A DNA stretch of 64,000 nucleotides from an uncultured Clostridia bacterium (GCA_934500705.1 CAKSTI010000009.1:1-64000); one strand, 5' to 3'; counted from the first letter of the stretch, positions 8,853-16,985 are shown. A program made the numbers and translations. Notes: generated from the sequence alone by a model not told the origin.

Positions 8853-9338
8853 TTAACACAGCTTTTCAAAGGCTATTCGCTCGGTCTTGTCCTCTGCGTA
8901 AATTATTCCGCATCTGGAAAAACCGTTTTTTAATATCTGCCGCTGCATAACGGCATTGTCTGCGTGTGTGTCAATCCGCAGATGCTTGATTACTCCCTCG
9001 CAAAACTTCACCGCCGCAGTAAGTACGCCGTGCATTTTCCCGTCGCTTGCCACACGGTGCAGCGTTCCGTATTCGCTGCCCGAGAGCCAGGCACCGTCCT
9101 TAATTACGTCATATGTTTTGTCTTTTCCGAGAATAAATGAAAATACTGCGTGAATACCGCTTAAATCCTCAATTACGTACAGATTTCCGTCTGCTATGTC
9201 GCCACGCACCAAACTCTCGGACGGATAAGCGGTTCCCCACTGTGACGCATTTCCGCTCGCCGCCATAAATTCCCGTGCGTGTGAGTATATGCCGAGTATA
9301 TCGGGCAGGTCAGCCGCAGTTGCCTTACGTATCGCCAT
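8853..9338 (-). CDS. GNAT-family N-acetyltransferase
   Basis: 161 residues. The N-terminus MAIRKATAADLPDILGIY is the typical first strand and helix of the GNAT fold, and the C-terminal LKNGFSRCGIIY corresponds to the last strands. The acetyl-CoA pyrophosphate loop is weak, with no clear Q/RxxGxG/A. It is the last gene of a three-gene leftward operon (Nudix, GNAT, GNAT) and starts 3 nt after its neighbour's stop. GAGG lies 8 nt before the ATG. The substrate is unknown. Confidence 0.75.
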   Translation of the reverse strand: MAIRKATAADLPDILGIYSHAREFMAASGNASQWGTAYPSESLVRGDIADGNLYVIEDLSGIHAVFSFILGKDKTYDVIKDGAWLSGSEYGTLHRVASDGKMHGVLTAAVKFCEGVIKHLRIDTHADNAVMQRQILKNGFSRCGIIYAEDKTERIAFEKLC

Positions 9339-9341
9339 ATC

Positions 9342-9824
9342 TTAAACCTCAATGTAGTACGGGCAAATATCCTCGTACGTACCGTCGTTCATTTTAAATC
9401 CGTGTTTAATTGTTCCGAGCTGAATAAATCCGAGCTTTTCGTACAAATGCCTTGCGGCGGTGTTTGTGGCAACAACTGCATTAAACTGCAAAACTTTAAA
9501 TCCGATTTCTCCCGCCTTTTTAATGCAATCCCTAACGAGCGCCTCGCCGACGTGCTTTCCTCTCATAGATGACGAAACCGCATAGCTTGCGTTTGAGATG
9601 TGTCCGCATCTGCCTACGTTGTTCGGGTGCAGAATGTAAAGGCCTGCGATTTTTCCGTCTGCCGGTGCAACTCCGCAGTAACTCTGCGATGCAAAAAATT
9701 CCGCTCCGCTCTCCGCCGTCAGACACTCCTCCTGCGGAAATGCCACTCCGTCACGCACAACCTCGTTCCATATTTCAATCATTTCTCCGACGTCGCCGTC
9801 ACCGTACTTTCTTACATTAACCAT
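9342..9824 (-). CDS. GNAT-family N-acetyltransferase, phosphinothricin-type
   Basis: 160 residues. The acetyl-CoA loop is seen in SSSMRGKHVGEALVRDCI, and NTAARHLYEKLGFIQLGTIKHGFKMN is the characteristic C-terminal part of the PAT/Bar-like subgroup that acetylates small amines. The start is set at 9824 because GGAG lies upstream at a suitable distance; an in-frame GTG at 9833 sits on the Shine-Dalgarno itself. It lies between a Nudix hydrolase and another GNAT gene in one operon. A detoxification role is an inference. Confidence 0.8.
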   Translation of the reverse strand: MVNVRKYGDGDVGEMIEIWNEVVRDGVAFPQEECLTAESGAEFFASQSYCGVAPADGKIAGLYILHPNNVGRCGHISNASYAVSSSMRGKHVGEALVRDCIKKAGEIGFKVLQFNAVVATNTAARHLYEKLGFIQLGTIKHGFKMNDGTYEDICPYYIEV

Positions 9825-9838
9825 TACAGTCACTCCAA

Positions 9839-10453
9839 TCAGTCAAACATTGTCTGCCAGTTTTCATCTTTGTCCGCCTCAAAGCACATTTCAATCTGCT
9901 CACGGCTTGTTTTTTCAACTGCCAGATTTTGCGGAATTTCATCGGGGGCAAAATATGCAATTTCCGTGGTTTCCGAGTTTTCGCAAAAACTTCCGCCCGT
10001 AACACGGCACAGCACAAACACCTTGCAAACGCCGTATGCGTAAATCGGTACGTTGTGTTTGTTTCTGTCCTGTACGGCAATAAGACGCACTGCCTCGGCG
10101 TCAAGACCCGTTTCCTCTTTAACTTCCTTGACAGTGTTGGACTTTACCGACTCCAATACGTCGCACCACCCTCCCGGCAGCGACCAGGTGCCGTTGTTTT
10201 CGTGCACGAGGAGAATTTTTCCGTCCTTAAAAATGGCGGCTCTTGTGTCAATCTTGGGCGTCTGATAGCCGGTTTCGTTGCAGAACAGGTCCTTTACCTT
10301 TTCAAGCGGCACATCGCTTATGTCGCTAATCATTTGCGCCGCAATCTCACGCAGACGTTCGTACCGCTCTATGTCGTATACGTTGTCGGTGTATGCAAGT
10401 CCTGCCTGCGCAAGGCTCTGTATCTCCATTGCCGCAGCAATTCGCTTGTCCAT
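9839..10453 (-). CDS. Nudix hydrolase with N-terminal accessory domain
   Basis: 204 residues. An N-terminal helical domain (about 1-65) precedes a Nudix domain with the box GGWCDVLES, then seven residues, then KEVKEETG. This fits Gx5Ex7REUxEExGU except that Arg is replaced by Lys. Such proteins hydrolyse nucleoside diphosphates linked to another moiety; the N-terminal domain suits the ADP-ribose/NADH-type subgroup. It is first in an operon with two acetyltransferases. GGAGGG precedes the ATG. Confidence 0.85.
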   Translation of the reverse strand: MDKRIAAAMEIQSLAQAGLAYTDNVYDIERYERLREIAAQMISDISDVPLEKVKDLFCNETGYQTPKIDTRAAIFKDGKILLVHENNGTWSLPGGWCDVLESVKSNTVKEVKEETGLDAEAVRLIAVQDRNKHNVPIYAYGVCKVFVLCRVTGGSFCENSETTEIAYFAPDEIPQNLAVEKTSREQIEMCFEADKDENWQTMFD

Positions 10454-10474
10454 TGCAATCCCTCCGTTTATGCC

Positions 10475-10503
10475 ATTGTATCACAAACAGTGCCCGGCTG
10501 CAA
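10475..10503 (-). promoter_or_regulatory. Promoter of the Nudix-GNAT-GNAT operon
   Basis: On the minus strand: TTGCAG, 17 nt, TACAAT, with the -10 about 22 nt upstream of the Nudix ATG. Confidence 0.6.
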
Positions 10504-10609
10504 TGTTAAAGATGTATAAATTTGCCTGGCAGGTGACTGATGAACTTACATCGGTTCCGCATAAGCAGCCCTCTCATGCCCGGGCAATGGGGGTTCGAGT
10601 CACCCCTGC

Positions 10610-11059
10610 CTATGCAAGCCGCAGTTTTTCCACATACTTTCCGTAACTGAGTCCTGCCTCACGGCTCAGAAAAGCAACCTGCGAAAGAGTGAGCGACGGA
10701 GTGCTTTCATCGCCGGACGGCGTCTTCCCCCTGTTGGCGGACACACGGCAGCCGATGCTGCAATATTTTCTCCGTCTGTCAGACATAAACTTTTTGCCGC
10801 AGTGCATACACTTAAATTCACGCACACCGCTGTTTTCAAGACTTCTTGCCGCCTTTCTGCGGCAAAACTCGGAGCAGTATTTCATTGCGTTTTTATCCGT
10901 GGTAAATTTCCTGCCGCAAACAGGGCAGACCAATGACCTTTTCACGTGACCATAACCTTTCAAAAAATCAGATTTTCTATTATTCCTCCGACCCACATCA
11001 AAACTACCGGAGCTGTAACCTTTAATAATAAAGCCAAAGTTTTCATAATATTTCGGCAC
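10610..11059 (-). CDS. Small double zinc-ribbon protein of unknown function
   Basis: Up to 149 residues. Two treble-clef-like Cys clusters are visible: CPVCGRKF...YCSEFCRRKA and CMHCGKKF...YCSIGCRVSA, each of the CxxC-x(n)-CxxxC type, in a strongly basic context. The C-terminal 40 residues (SLTLSQVAFLSREAGLSYGKYVEKL) look like a small helical domain. The start is uncertain. A GTG at 11059 lies inside a hairpin, 15 nt from the Shine-Dalgarno. An internal TTG at 10963 overlaps the TGA of a 28-codon upstream reading frame and may be the true coupled start. A nucleic-acid-binding role is likely but not shown. Confidence 0.6.
   Translation of the reverse strand: MPKYYENFGFIIKGYSSGSFDVGRRNNRKSDFLKGYGHVKRSLVCPVCGRKFTTDKNAMKYCSEFCRRKAARSLENSGVREFKCMHCGKKFMSDRRRKYCSIGCRVSANRGKTPSGDESTPSLTLSQVAFLSREAGLSYGKYVEKLRLA
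10960..11046 (-). CDS. Possible 28-residue hydrophobic leader peptide
   Basis: The ATG at 11046 lies 8 nt downstream of a 7-bp hairpin that itself directly follows AGGAGGGG, so folding would give it an ideal spacing. It encodes a hydrophobic peptide starting MKTLALLLKVTAPVVLMW. Its stop TGA overlaps a TTG in the frame of the zinc-ribbon gene (TTGA), which suggests translational coupling. No homologue is recognised, so it could be a non-coding coincidence. Confidence 0.35.
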   Translation of the reverse strand: MKTLALLLKVTAPVVLMWVGGIIENLIF

Positions 11060-11100
11060 AAAGAGTCTTGTGCCCCTCCTCTCGAAAAAATATTTTCGTT

Positions 11101-11141
11101 ATCGACACATTTATAATACAACAAAAAGTTGTCGATGTCAA
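11101..11141 (-). promoter_or_regulatory. Consensus promoter with overlapping dyad, minus strand
   Basis: On the minus strand: TTGACA (11136-11141), 17 nt, TATTAT (11113-11118), reading toward the zinc-ribbon gene. Two inverted copies of ATCGACA (11101-11107 and 11130-11136) flank the -10, and the spacer holds CAACAAAAAGTTG. This is a plausible operator for a repressor, perhaps the LexA-like protein encoded divergently. Confidence 0.6.
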
Positions 11142-11190
11142 CACATTTTTGCAAAAAAATTAAAAAATTTTATTTTGTGCGAAAAAACAG

Positions 11191-11219
11191 TTGCATTTCC
11201 GAAACATTTATGCTATTAT
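11191..11219 (+). promoter_or_regulatory. Promoter of LexA-like repressor gene
   Basis: TTGCAT, 17 nt, TATTAT, with an extended -10 (TGC before it). It is divergent from the promoter at 11113-11141. Confidence 0.6.
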
Positions 11220-11284
11220 AGTTACAGAAACAAAAGCGGGATGATGTTCTGCTTGCGACACTATTATTGAAGGGATTGAATTTA

Positions 11285-11923
11285 ATGTCAGGTTTCGGCG
11301 AAAGACTCAAAAGCCTGCGACGTGAGAAGCACCTCACCCAGGCACAGCTCACTGATATATTGAGGAATAAATATAATCTGAAAACGGACAGGGTTATGAT
11401 TAGCAAATGGGAAACGGGATTTCAGACTCCGCATATGGAAACACTCAAATCCGTTGCCGAGGCTCTGGGCGTGTCTGCCGATTATCTCTTGACCGGCACG
11501 GAAACGTCAACCGAGTTGCTTTCCGACTCGCTTACTCCGTTTAAAAAGGTGCGAATGCTCGGCTCCATAGCCTGCGGCGTCCCCATATTCTGTAATGAGG
11601 AACACGATTATGTGCTTGCCACCGGCAATAACGCCAATGCCGACTTTTGCCTCACCGCAAAGGGCGACAGTATGATAAATGCACGCATAGCCGACGGTGA
11701 CATTGTATTTATCCGCCAGCAGAGCACCGTGGAAAACGGCGAGATTGCCGCCGTCGTAATAGGCGAGGAGGCAACGCTCAAACGTGTGTACCGCACTGCG
11801 GACGGAGTTATGCTTGTGGCAGAAAACCCGGCATATCAGCCGATGTACTTCTCCGGCGAGGAGCTTAATAATATGTGGATACTCGGAAAGGCGATAGGTT
11901 TCCAAAGCTCCAACATCTCCTGA
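11285..11923 (+). CDS. XRE-type repressor with S24 (LexA/CI-like) peptidase domain
   Basis: 212 residues. The N-terminal helix-turn-helix (about 7-70; LTQAQLTDILR and VMISKWETG) is of the Cro/CI type. The C-terminal half is an S24 self-cleaving domain: cleavage-site region LGSIACGVP with Cys97-Gly98, catalytic Ser129 in KGDSMI, and Lys166 in EEATLKRVY. It should therefore be able to cleave itself, as LexA and CI do under RecA-type stimulation, although the site is Cys-Gly rather than Ala-Gly. The ATG at 11285 follows GAAGGGA. It sits next to and divergent from a zinc-ribbon gene that has a dyad in its promoter. Confidence 0.85.
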   Translation: MSGFGERLKSLRREKHLTQAQLTDILRNKYNLKTDRVMISKWETGFQTPHMETLKSVAEALGVSADYLLTGTETSTELLSDSLTPFKKVRMLGSIACGVPIFCNEEHDYVLATGNNANADFCLTAKGDSMINARIADGDIVFIRQQSTVENGEIAAVVIGEEATLKRVYRTADGVMLVAENPAYQPMYFSGEELNNMWILGKAIGFQSSNIS

Positions 11924-12016
11924 TTAGAGTGTCCCGTTGTCTGCGGCTTCGCATCGGAGTTATATATTCTTTTCTCCCTCATAGAATAATATTATCAACC
12001 GTCGGGGGGGATTTTA

Positions 12017-13180
12017 GTGAAAAAGTGTGTTTTGTTGCTTTGCGCTGTGCTCTGCGCCGTAATTCCTCACCGCTGTTTTGCCGTGGGAGTGAGCGCCAAA
12101 AGTGCGGTCTTGATTGAAGCGTCCGCAGACAGGATTGTGTATCGGAAAAACGCAGACGAAAAATTGCCTATGGCAAGCACCACCAAAATTATGACGGCGA
12201 TTTGCGCCATTGAAAATACAGACGACCTTGACAGAAAAATCACCGTTGCCGACTGCGCCGTCGGCGTGGAAGGCTCGTCAATATATCTCAAACACGGCGA
12301 GCATCTGTCCGTTCGTGAGCTTGTGTACGGACTTATGCTCAGCTCCGGCAACGATGCGGCGGTTGCCGTTGCGTGCGCCGTATCGGGCGATGCGCAGAGG
12401 TTTGCCGCACTTATGAACGAAACCGCAAAGAAAATCGGAGTGCAGAACACTTCCTTTAAAAATCCCAACGGACTTGACGAGGAGGGGCACTACACCACCG
12501 CATACGACCTGGCACGCATTGCGTCGTATGCACTTAAAAACGATGAGTTTAAGAAAATCGTTTCAACGTATACAACTACAATTCCCTACGAGGGTTACAG
12601 CTACGACCGCCGGCTTAAAAACCATAATAAGCTGTTAAAACTTTATGACGGCTGTATCGGCGTAAAAACAGGCTTTACCAAAAAGTCGGGCAGATGCCTT
12701 GTGTCCGCCGCCGAGAGAGACGGCGCAGTTCTTGTTGCCGTAACGCTGAACGCTCCCGACGACTGGAATGACCATATTAATATGCTCAATTACGGCTTTG
12801 AAAACGTATGCGGCGAGAGGATAATATCGGATGGCGCATACCTTAAAACCGCCCGTGTTAAAGGCGGAACGGCTAAAAAGGTACGTATTGTCGCAAAGGG
12901 CGGCGTTACGGTGTGCACGGTCAAAGGAGAGGAAAATAAGATTAGTATTAAATATAAGATTAAAAACTCCCTCAATGCCCCCGTCGGTTACGGTCAGACT
13001 GCCGGTATTGCGCAGGTTTACGTAAACGGCATAAAGGCGGGGCAGTGCGAGGCGGTTGCGGAAACACTTGTTCCCAAGGACGAAAGAAAAACCCTGCGCC
13101 GCAGCGCAGAGCTTATAGCAAGTGAATTTTTGTCAGTTAAAAACAGCCTCGCACCGATAGATTGGCTGTCCGAGAGATGA
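12017..13180 (+). CDS. dacA: D-alanyl-D-alanine carboxypeptidase (PBP5 family)
   Basis: 387 residues. A signal peptide (about 1-25) precedes a class S11 peptidase with SxxK at Ser54-Lys57 (STTK), SGN at 111-113 and KTG at 218-220, all in family positions. It trims the terminal D-Ala of peptidoglycan pentapeptides outside the membrane. A C-terminal beta-rich domain (about 270-360) follows. No clear amphipathic anchor is present at the C-terminus, which ends DWLSER. GTG start with CGGGGGGGA upstream. Its last 48 bp overlap the 3' end of the convergent trmB gene. Confidence 0.93.
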   Translation: MKKCVLLLCAVLCAVIPHRCFAVGVSAKSAVLIEASADRIVYRKNADEKLPMASTTKIMTAICAIENTDDLDRKITVADCAVGVEGSSIYLKHGEHLSVRELVYGLMLSSGNDAAVAVACAVSGDAQRFAALMNETAKKIGVQNTSFKNPNGLDEEGHYTTAYDLARIASYALKNDEFKKIVSTYTTTIPYEGYSYDRRLKNHNKLLKLYDGCIGVKTGFTKKSGRCLVSAAERDGAVLVAVTLNAPDDWNDHINMLNYGFENVCGERIISDGAYLKTARVKGGTAKKVRIVAKGGVTVCTVKGEENKISIKYKIKNSLNAPVGYGQTAGIAQVYVNGIKAGQCEAVAETLVPKDERKTLRRSAELIASEFLSVKNSLAPIDWLSER

Positions 13181-13771
13181 AAACTGCGTTTCGTACTCCG
13201 TCATCACATTCCCCTCAAAGCCGCTTGCGTGCAGGTCAAAGGTGATGTTTTTAAGGCGCAGTCCAAAGTCGGCAAACGAGTTGAGCGAAAATTCAAACAG
13301 CTTTTGGTTGTCCGTCTTAAAGTGAACCGCACCGCCCTTTTTTAAAATGTGCCCGTACAGTTCCAGAAAACGTGCGTGGGTAAGGCGGCGCTTTGCATAA
13401 CCGCTCTTTTTCCACGGGTCGCAGAAGTTGATGTATATTACGTCGCAAAGACCGTCGGCATCGAGCTGTAAAAGCGTAAATGCGTCACCCGGTACAAAAC
13501 GTACATTTGTAAGTCCCGCCGCCTTCACTTTTTCGAGCGCAAGCACCAGGACGTCAAGGCATTTTTCAATGGCTATAAAGTTGATGCCGGGGTTTTGTGC
13601 GGCGGTTTCGGTTATGAATTTGCCCTTGCCGCAGCCTATCTCTATGCGCAGCGGATTTGCGTTGCCGAATACCTTTTCCGCACCGTCCTTAAACAGTGAA
13701 ATATCTTCAACAATCAGCTCAGAGCAGTTAGCCATTCGGTCCTCTCTGTGCTTTTTTCTTCTCATTCTCAT
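13133..13771 (-). CDS. trmB: tRNA (guanine-N7)-methyltransferase
   Basis: 212 residues. It methylates G46 of tRNA using S-adenosylmethionine. The SAM-binding loop is RIEIGCGKGKF, followed by FIAIEKC, DVIYINFCDPWKKSGYAKRRL (the family's catalytic Asp-Pro-Trp region) and HFKTDN. The ATG at 13771 starts MRMRRKKH, as expected for TrmB, and GGAGA lies 7 nt upstream; an in-frame extension to 13840 would run into the neighbour. Its first codon lies 1 nt after the stop of the upstream diguanylate cyclase gene, so the two are cotranscribed. Confidence 0.93.
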   Translation of the reverse strand: MRMRRKKHREDRMANCSELIVEDISLFKDGAEKVFGNANPLRIEIGCGKGKFITETAAQNPGINFIAIEKCLDVLVLALEKVKAAGLTNVRFVPGDAFTLLQLDADGLCDVIYINFCDPWKKSGYAKRRLTHARFLELYGHILKKGGAVHFKTDNQKLFEFSLNSFADFGLRLKNITFDLHASGFEGNVMTEYETQFSSLGQPIYRCEAVFN

Positions 13772-13772
13772 A

Positions 13773-14933
13773 TCAATTCTCCGTATTCTGTAATTCAATG
13801 CCGCCGTGCGTCTTTTGAATATACATATCCTTGTCCGCACGCTGAATAAGCTCGGCTATGCTCTCGCCGTCAGCGTACTGCGCACAGCCTGTGCTGACTT
13901 TAACCTTGTAGTCAAGACCGCTTGCGTTAATGCGTCCTTCAACCGCACTCTGGATTTTTGCCATAATGTCAGAGATGCTCTCATCTGTTTTTAATTGCTG
14001 AACCACGGCAAACTCGTCGCCGCCGTACCGTGCGCAAAATCCGCCGCTTTCGGCGCATACTTTCTTTAATGCGGCAGATACCGCAATCAAGGCGTTGTCG
14101 CCCTCATTGTGACCGTATATGTCGTTTATCTGTTTGAACTTGTCTATGTCAAGGAAACAAAAGTAAATTTTTTCCTCATCGCCGTGCATCTTTATGACGT
14201 CCGCAAGATGTACCAGCAACTGCCTGCGATTGCTGATGCCCGTCAGCGTGTCGAGTGCAATCTGTGAGTGCAGGCCGCTTAAATATACCTGAAAATAAGA
14301 CACAACTATTCCCACCGATAGGATAGGCAGTCCCTGAAACAGGTATTGAAATACGATACATATAACCGGCGGAATTATAAAACCGGCATTTGACAGCAGA
14401 TCGTCACGAAAAGCGTAGTTGTTCTCCTGCATAGCCATATTCAGCGTGTTTATGCTTGCTATAAAGAAGTATCCGTACGATAAAACCTGCTGTGTATAAA
14501 ACAGCGAACCACGGTGGTATACGCCGTTTTCGTCAAAATAATACAGACAGCCTGTCGGTACTGAAATTGCTAAAAGCGTTATGAGAGCCAAAAGCGGCAG
14601 AATTTCCAAAAACATCACCCGTCTGTTCTTGTTCCAGCTTTCTCCGGGCGGTGTTTCCGAGTACAAAAGCCACAAAAGTCCTGACAATCCAAACGATACA
14701 AAGTATAAAAAATTTAGCATCATCATAATCGGTATCGGCATTTTTAAAAGTTCAGAGTTGCATAGGTTCCACAAAAAATCAAAAAAATTTGCTGCCGCCG
14801 CAAACCATACTGACGATGTAAAAAGCGTGTTTTTAAACCGCTTGTCAATGCCGACTTTTTCCGCCTTGGTTGCGATTACAATGAGCATTGTAATGCAAAG
14901 TATATTGATTTCCGAATAAAGCAAGGTTTCCAT
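13773..14933 (-). CDS. Membrane-bound diguanylate cyclase (GGDEF)
   Basis: 386 residues. Six or so transmembrane segments (about 1-215) precede a GGDEF domain with LTGISNRR, CFLDIDKFKQIND, YGHNEGDNAL and the signature RYGGDEF near residue 304. The active site looks intact. No RxxD inhibitory site is seen. The overall layout resembles the cyclase at 1829, but the membrane parts are not closely similar. AAGGAGGGG precedes the ATG. It is upstream of trmB in the same transcript. Confidence 0.9.
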   Translation of the reverse strand: METLLYSEINILCITMLIVIATKAEKVGIDKRFKNTLFTSSVWFAAAANFFDFLWNLCNSELLKMPIPIMMMLNFLYFVSFGLSGLLWLLYSETPPGESWNKNRRVMFLEILPLLALITLLAISVPTGCLYYFDENGVYHRGSLFYTQQVLSYGYFFIASINTLNMAMQENNYAFRDDLLSNAGFIIPPVICIVFQYLFQGLPILSVGIVVSYFQVYLSGLHSQIALDTLTGISNRRQLLVHLADVIKMHGDEEKIYFCFLDIDKFKQINDIYGHNEGDNALIAVSAALKKVCAESGGFCARYGGDEFAVVQQLKTDESISDIMAKIQSAVEGRINASGLDYKVKVSTGCAQYADGESIAELIQRADKDMYIQKTHGGIELQNTEN

Positions 14934-14967
14934 ATGCGCCCCTCCTTTTTTGCAGTCCTATGGAAAT

Positions 14968-14996
14968 ATTTTATAACATTTGTCCCTTAAAGTCAA
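14968..14996 (-). promoter_or_regulatory. Promoter of diguanylate cyclase-trmB
   Basis: On the minus strand: TTGACT, 17 nt, TAAAAT, about 35 nt upstream of the ATG at 14933. Confidence 0.65.
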
Positions 14997-15048
14997 TACA
15001 CGTACCGCTTTTTTCGGTAATGTGCGTAAAATGTTTTTTCATCTGCTC

Positions 15049-15077
15049 TTGAAATTTTTCTCCGAATGTTGTAAAAT
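15049..15077 (+). promoter_or_regulatory. Promoter of rluB
   Basis: TTGAAA, 17 nt, TAAAAT, about 18 nt upstream of the rluB ATG, so the leader is very short. Confidence 0.6.
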
Positions 15078-15095
15078 TATTGCCGAGGTGACAGT

Positions 15096-15821
15096 ATGGA
15101 AGAAATGAGACTTCAAAAATATCTTGCAATGTGCAACGCCGCATCAAGACGTGGCGCCGAAAAGTTAATAACCGACGGCAGAGTGTGCGTAAACGGCAAA
15201 GTCGTAACTGAGCTCGGCACCAAAGTTTCGGATGGCGACGAGGTTACTCTCGACGGCGCCTGTGTGCGGACGGAACACAAAAAAATATATGTAATGTTAA
15301 ATAAACCCGCCGGCTGCCTGTCTACCGTTACCGACCACAGGGGCAGACCTACCGTTATGAATTACGTCGGCGACATTAAGGAGAGGATTTATCCCGTCGG
15401 CAGACTGGATATGGACACCGAGGGATTGTTGCTTATGACAAACGACGGCGACTTTACTTACCGTGTAACCCACCCGAGCCACGGCACGGAAAAGTGCTAC
15501 GAGGCAAAGGTTCTGGGCATAGTTGACCATAAAGATGTGAATGCACTCGAAAACGGCGTAATGGTGGACGGCCGCCGCACCGCTCCGGCAAAGGTGGAAA
15601 TAAAGGCGCACCGCTCAAATTCCACAACGCTTTTAATAACAATTCACGAGGGCAGAAACAGACAGGTGCGCAAAATGTGCGCCGCCGTCGGCCACCCGGT
15701 ATCGGAGCTTAAAAGACTCTCCATAGGCTCGGTAAAACTCGGCAATCTGCCCGTGGGTCATTGGCGGCACCTGAGCGAAAAAGAGGTAAAATCAATTATC
15801 GGAAACGGAGAAGTAAAATGA
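15096..15821 (+). CDS. rluB: 23S rRNA pseudouridine synthase, RsuA/RluB family
   Basis: 241 residues. An N-terminal S4 RNA-binding domain (about 4-60; MRLQKYLA, ASRRGAEKLI, GRVCVNGKVV) is followed by the synthase domain with YPVGRLDMDTEGLLLMTNDG, whose Asp is the catalytic nucleophile, and later EGRNRQVRKM. It isomerises a uridine in rRNA. RluB (helix 93 of 23S) is the usual Gram-positive member, but the exact target cannot be proved from sequence. It overlaps the next gene by ATGA. Confidence 0.92.
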   Translation: MEEMRLQKYLAMCNAASRRGAEKLITDGRVCVNGKVVTELGTKVSDGDEVTLDGACVRTEHKKIYVMLNKPAGCLSTVTDHRGRPTVMNYVGDIKERIYPVGRLDMDTEGLLLMTNDGDFTYRVTHPSHGTEKCYEAKVLGIVDHKDVNALENGVMVDGRRTAPAKVEIKAHRSNSTTLLITIHEGRNRQVRKMCAAVGHPVSELKRLSIGSVKLGNLPVGHWRHLSEKEVKSIIGNGEVK

Positions 15822-16213
15822 TTACAATTAAAATTGACGAAAATCCCCAAAGCGCATTGGAGCATATGAATATTACAGCCGACCCTGCCGATACCGTGAT
15901 GACCGTCACGGAGAAGGGCGAACTTCTGGGCGTGGGGGTTATGGAACTTCACGGTGAGTATGCGCTCTTAAAGGGGGTATATATAAAGGAAGAGTTTGAC
16001 TGCTTTGAGCTTGAATTCGGTCTTGCAAAGTCTATGCTCAACGCCGTTGACCTAAAAGGCATACGTTGCGCCGTAACCGACGGCATCGGGAGCGGCAGGC
16101 TCATTACCGCACTGCGCTTTAAACCGTCATCGGAGTGCGGACGTTGTGAGGAATATGTCACAAATCGAAAATATTACCTAAATTTAGACGGATATTTCAC
16201 GGCTAATTGTTAA
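15818..16213 (+). CDS. Small protein, possibly GNAT-like
   Basis: 131 residues, translationally coupled to rluB (ATGA overlap), with GGAG upstream. The segment GVGVMELHGEYALLKGVYI followed by ELEFGLAKSMLNAVDLKG has the strand-strand-helix feel of a short acetyltransferase fold, and the C-terminal ALRFKPSS recalls the GNAT last strand. No acetyl-CoA loop is evident, so this is a weak structural guess. Two Cys (SSECGRCEEY) lie near the C-terminus. Confidence 0.65.
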   Translation: MITIKIDENPQSALEHMNITADPADTVMTVTEKGELLGVGVMELHGEYALLKGVYIKEEFDCFELEFGLAKSMLNAVDLKGIRCAVTDGIGSGRLITALRFKPSSECGRCEEYVTNRKYYLNLDGYFTANC

Positions 16214-16340
16214 ATTCGTATAAAGGATTAAAAGGGTTTATGTAGAAATACAGAAATAAGGGAAAAGTTGTAGTATCGACAAAGCGGACAGCTGTGCCGA
16301 TATTGAATTATATGTCCTAATACTGAAAGGAGGATATGTT

Positions 16341-16610
16341 ATGTCCAATCTATTTGTATGCGCAATGGGTATAGGAACAGTGTTTTTCGGCCTTATATGT
16401 CTGATTTTATTAACATCTGTTATGGGGTATGTTTGCAAAAACATAGAGAAAAACAAGCCGGCACAGGCAACCGCTCCGGCAAATGCCCCCGCAGCCGCAC
16501 CGGCAGATGCAAACAAGCAGGAGATTATAGCCGCATCGTGTGCGGTAATTGCAGAGGAACTCGGCACCGATGCAAGCAACATTAAGGTAACATCTTTTAA
16601 AAAGCTGTAA
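16341..16610 (+). CDS. oadG: Decarboxylase sodium pump gamma subunit (OadG-like)
   Basis: 89 residues. A single N-terminal transmembrane helix (about 5-32) with the family's (M)GIGTVFFGL is followed by an Ala/Pro-rich linker and a short C-terminal segment (about 58-89) of the type EIIAASCAVIAEELG...KVTSFKKL. In oxaloacetate decarboxylase and related pumps this subunit anchors the carboxyltransferase to the membrane beta subunit. AAAGGAGG precedes the ATG. It is first of four genes (gamma, biotin carrier, beta, alpha) with short spacing. Confidence 0.88.
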   Translation: MSNLFVCAMGIGTVFFGLICLILLTSVMGYVCKNIEKNKPAQATAPANAPAAAPADANKQEIIAASCAVIAEELGTDASNIKVTSFKKL

Positions 16611-16634
16611 AAACATTGAAAAGGAGTAGTTAAA

Positions 16635-16985
16635 ATGAAAACGTATAAGGTTAATGTAAACGGAACAGAATATGCAATTTCGGTAGAGCTTATGTCAGAG
16701 GCAGAGGCTCAGGCAGCAAAGGCACAGGCTCCCAAGAGCGCACCGGCAGCACCGGCAGCCGCACCCGGCGAGGGCAAGACAATAGCGGCTCCTATGCAGG
16801 GCACAATCCTTTCGGTAAACGTTAAAAACGGAGATGCCGTTAAGGCAGGACAGGTCCTCTTTATCTTAGAGGCAATGAAAATGGAAAACGAAATTATGGC
16901 TCCCGCCGACGGCGTCATTACATCTGTTTGCGTAGAGAGCGGCGCCGCAGTTTCAAACGGCACGGTTCTTTGCACACTTAACTAA
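16635..16985 (+). CDS. gcdC: Biotin carrier protein of the sodium-pumping decarboxylase
   Basis: 116 residues. A short N-terminal segment (MKTYKVNVNGTEY) and an Ala/Pro linker (about 22-46) precede a biotinyl domain (about 48-116) with EAMKMEN; Lys82 is the biotinylation site. In many pumps this domain is fused to the end of the alpha subunit. Here it is separate, and the alpha gene downstream lacks it, so this protein should shuttle CO2 between the alpha and beta subunits. AAAGGAG upstream of the ATG. Confidence 0.92.
   Translation: MKTYKVNVNGTEYAISVELMSEAEAQAAKAQAPKSAPAAPAAAPGEGKTIAAPMQGTILSVNVKNGDAVKAGQVLFILEAMKMENEIMAPADGVITSVCVESGAAVSNGTVLCTLN

Noticed and set aside
10527..10615. tRNA-like stretch with a GGTTCGAGTC T-loop and a CTCATG loop (Met-like anticodon)
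   Set aside because: The acceptor strands do not pair, the T-stem has a mismatch and no anticodon stem forms; at most a decayed tRNA remnant.
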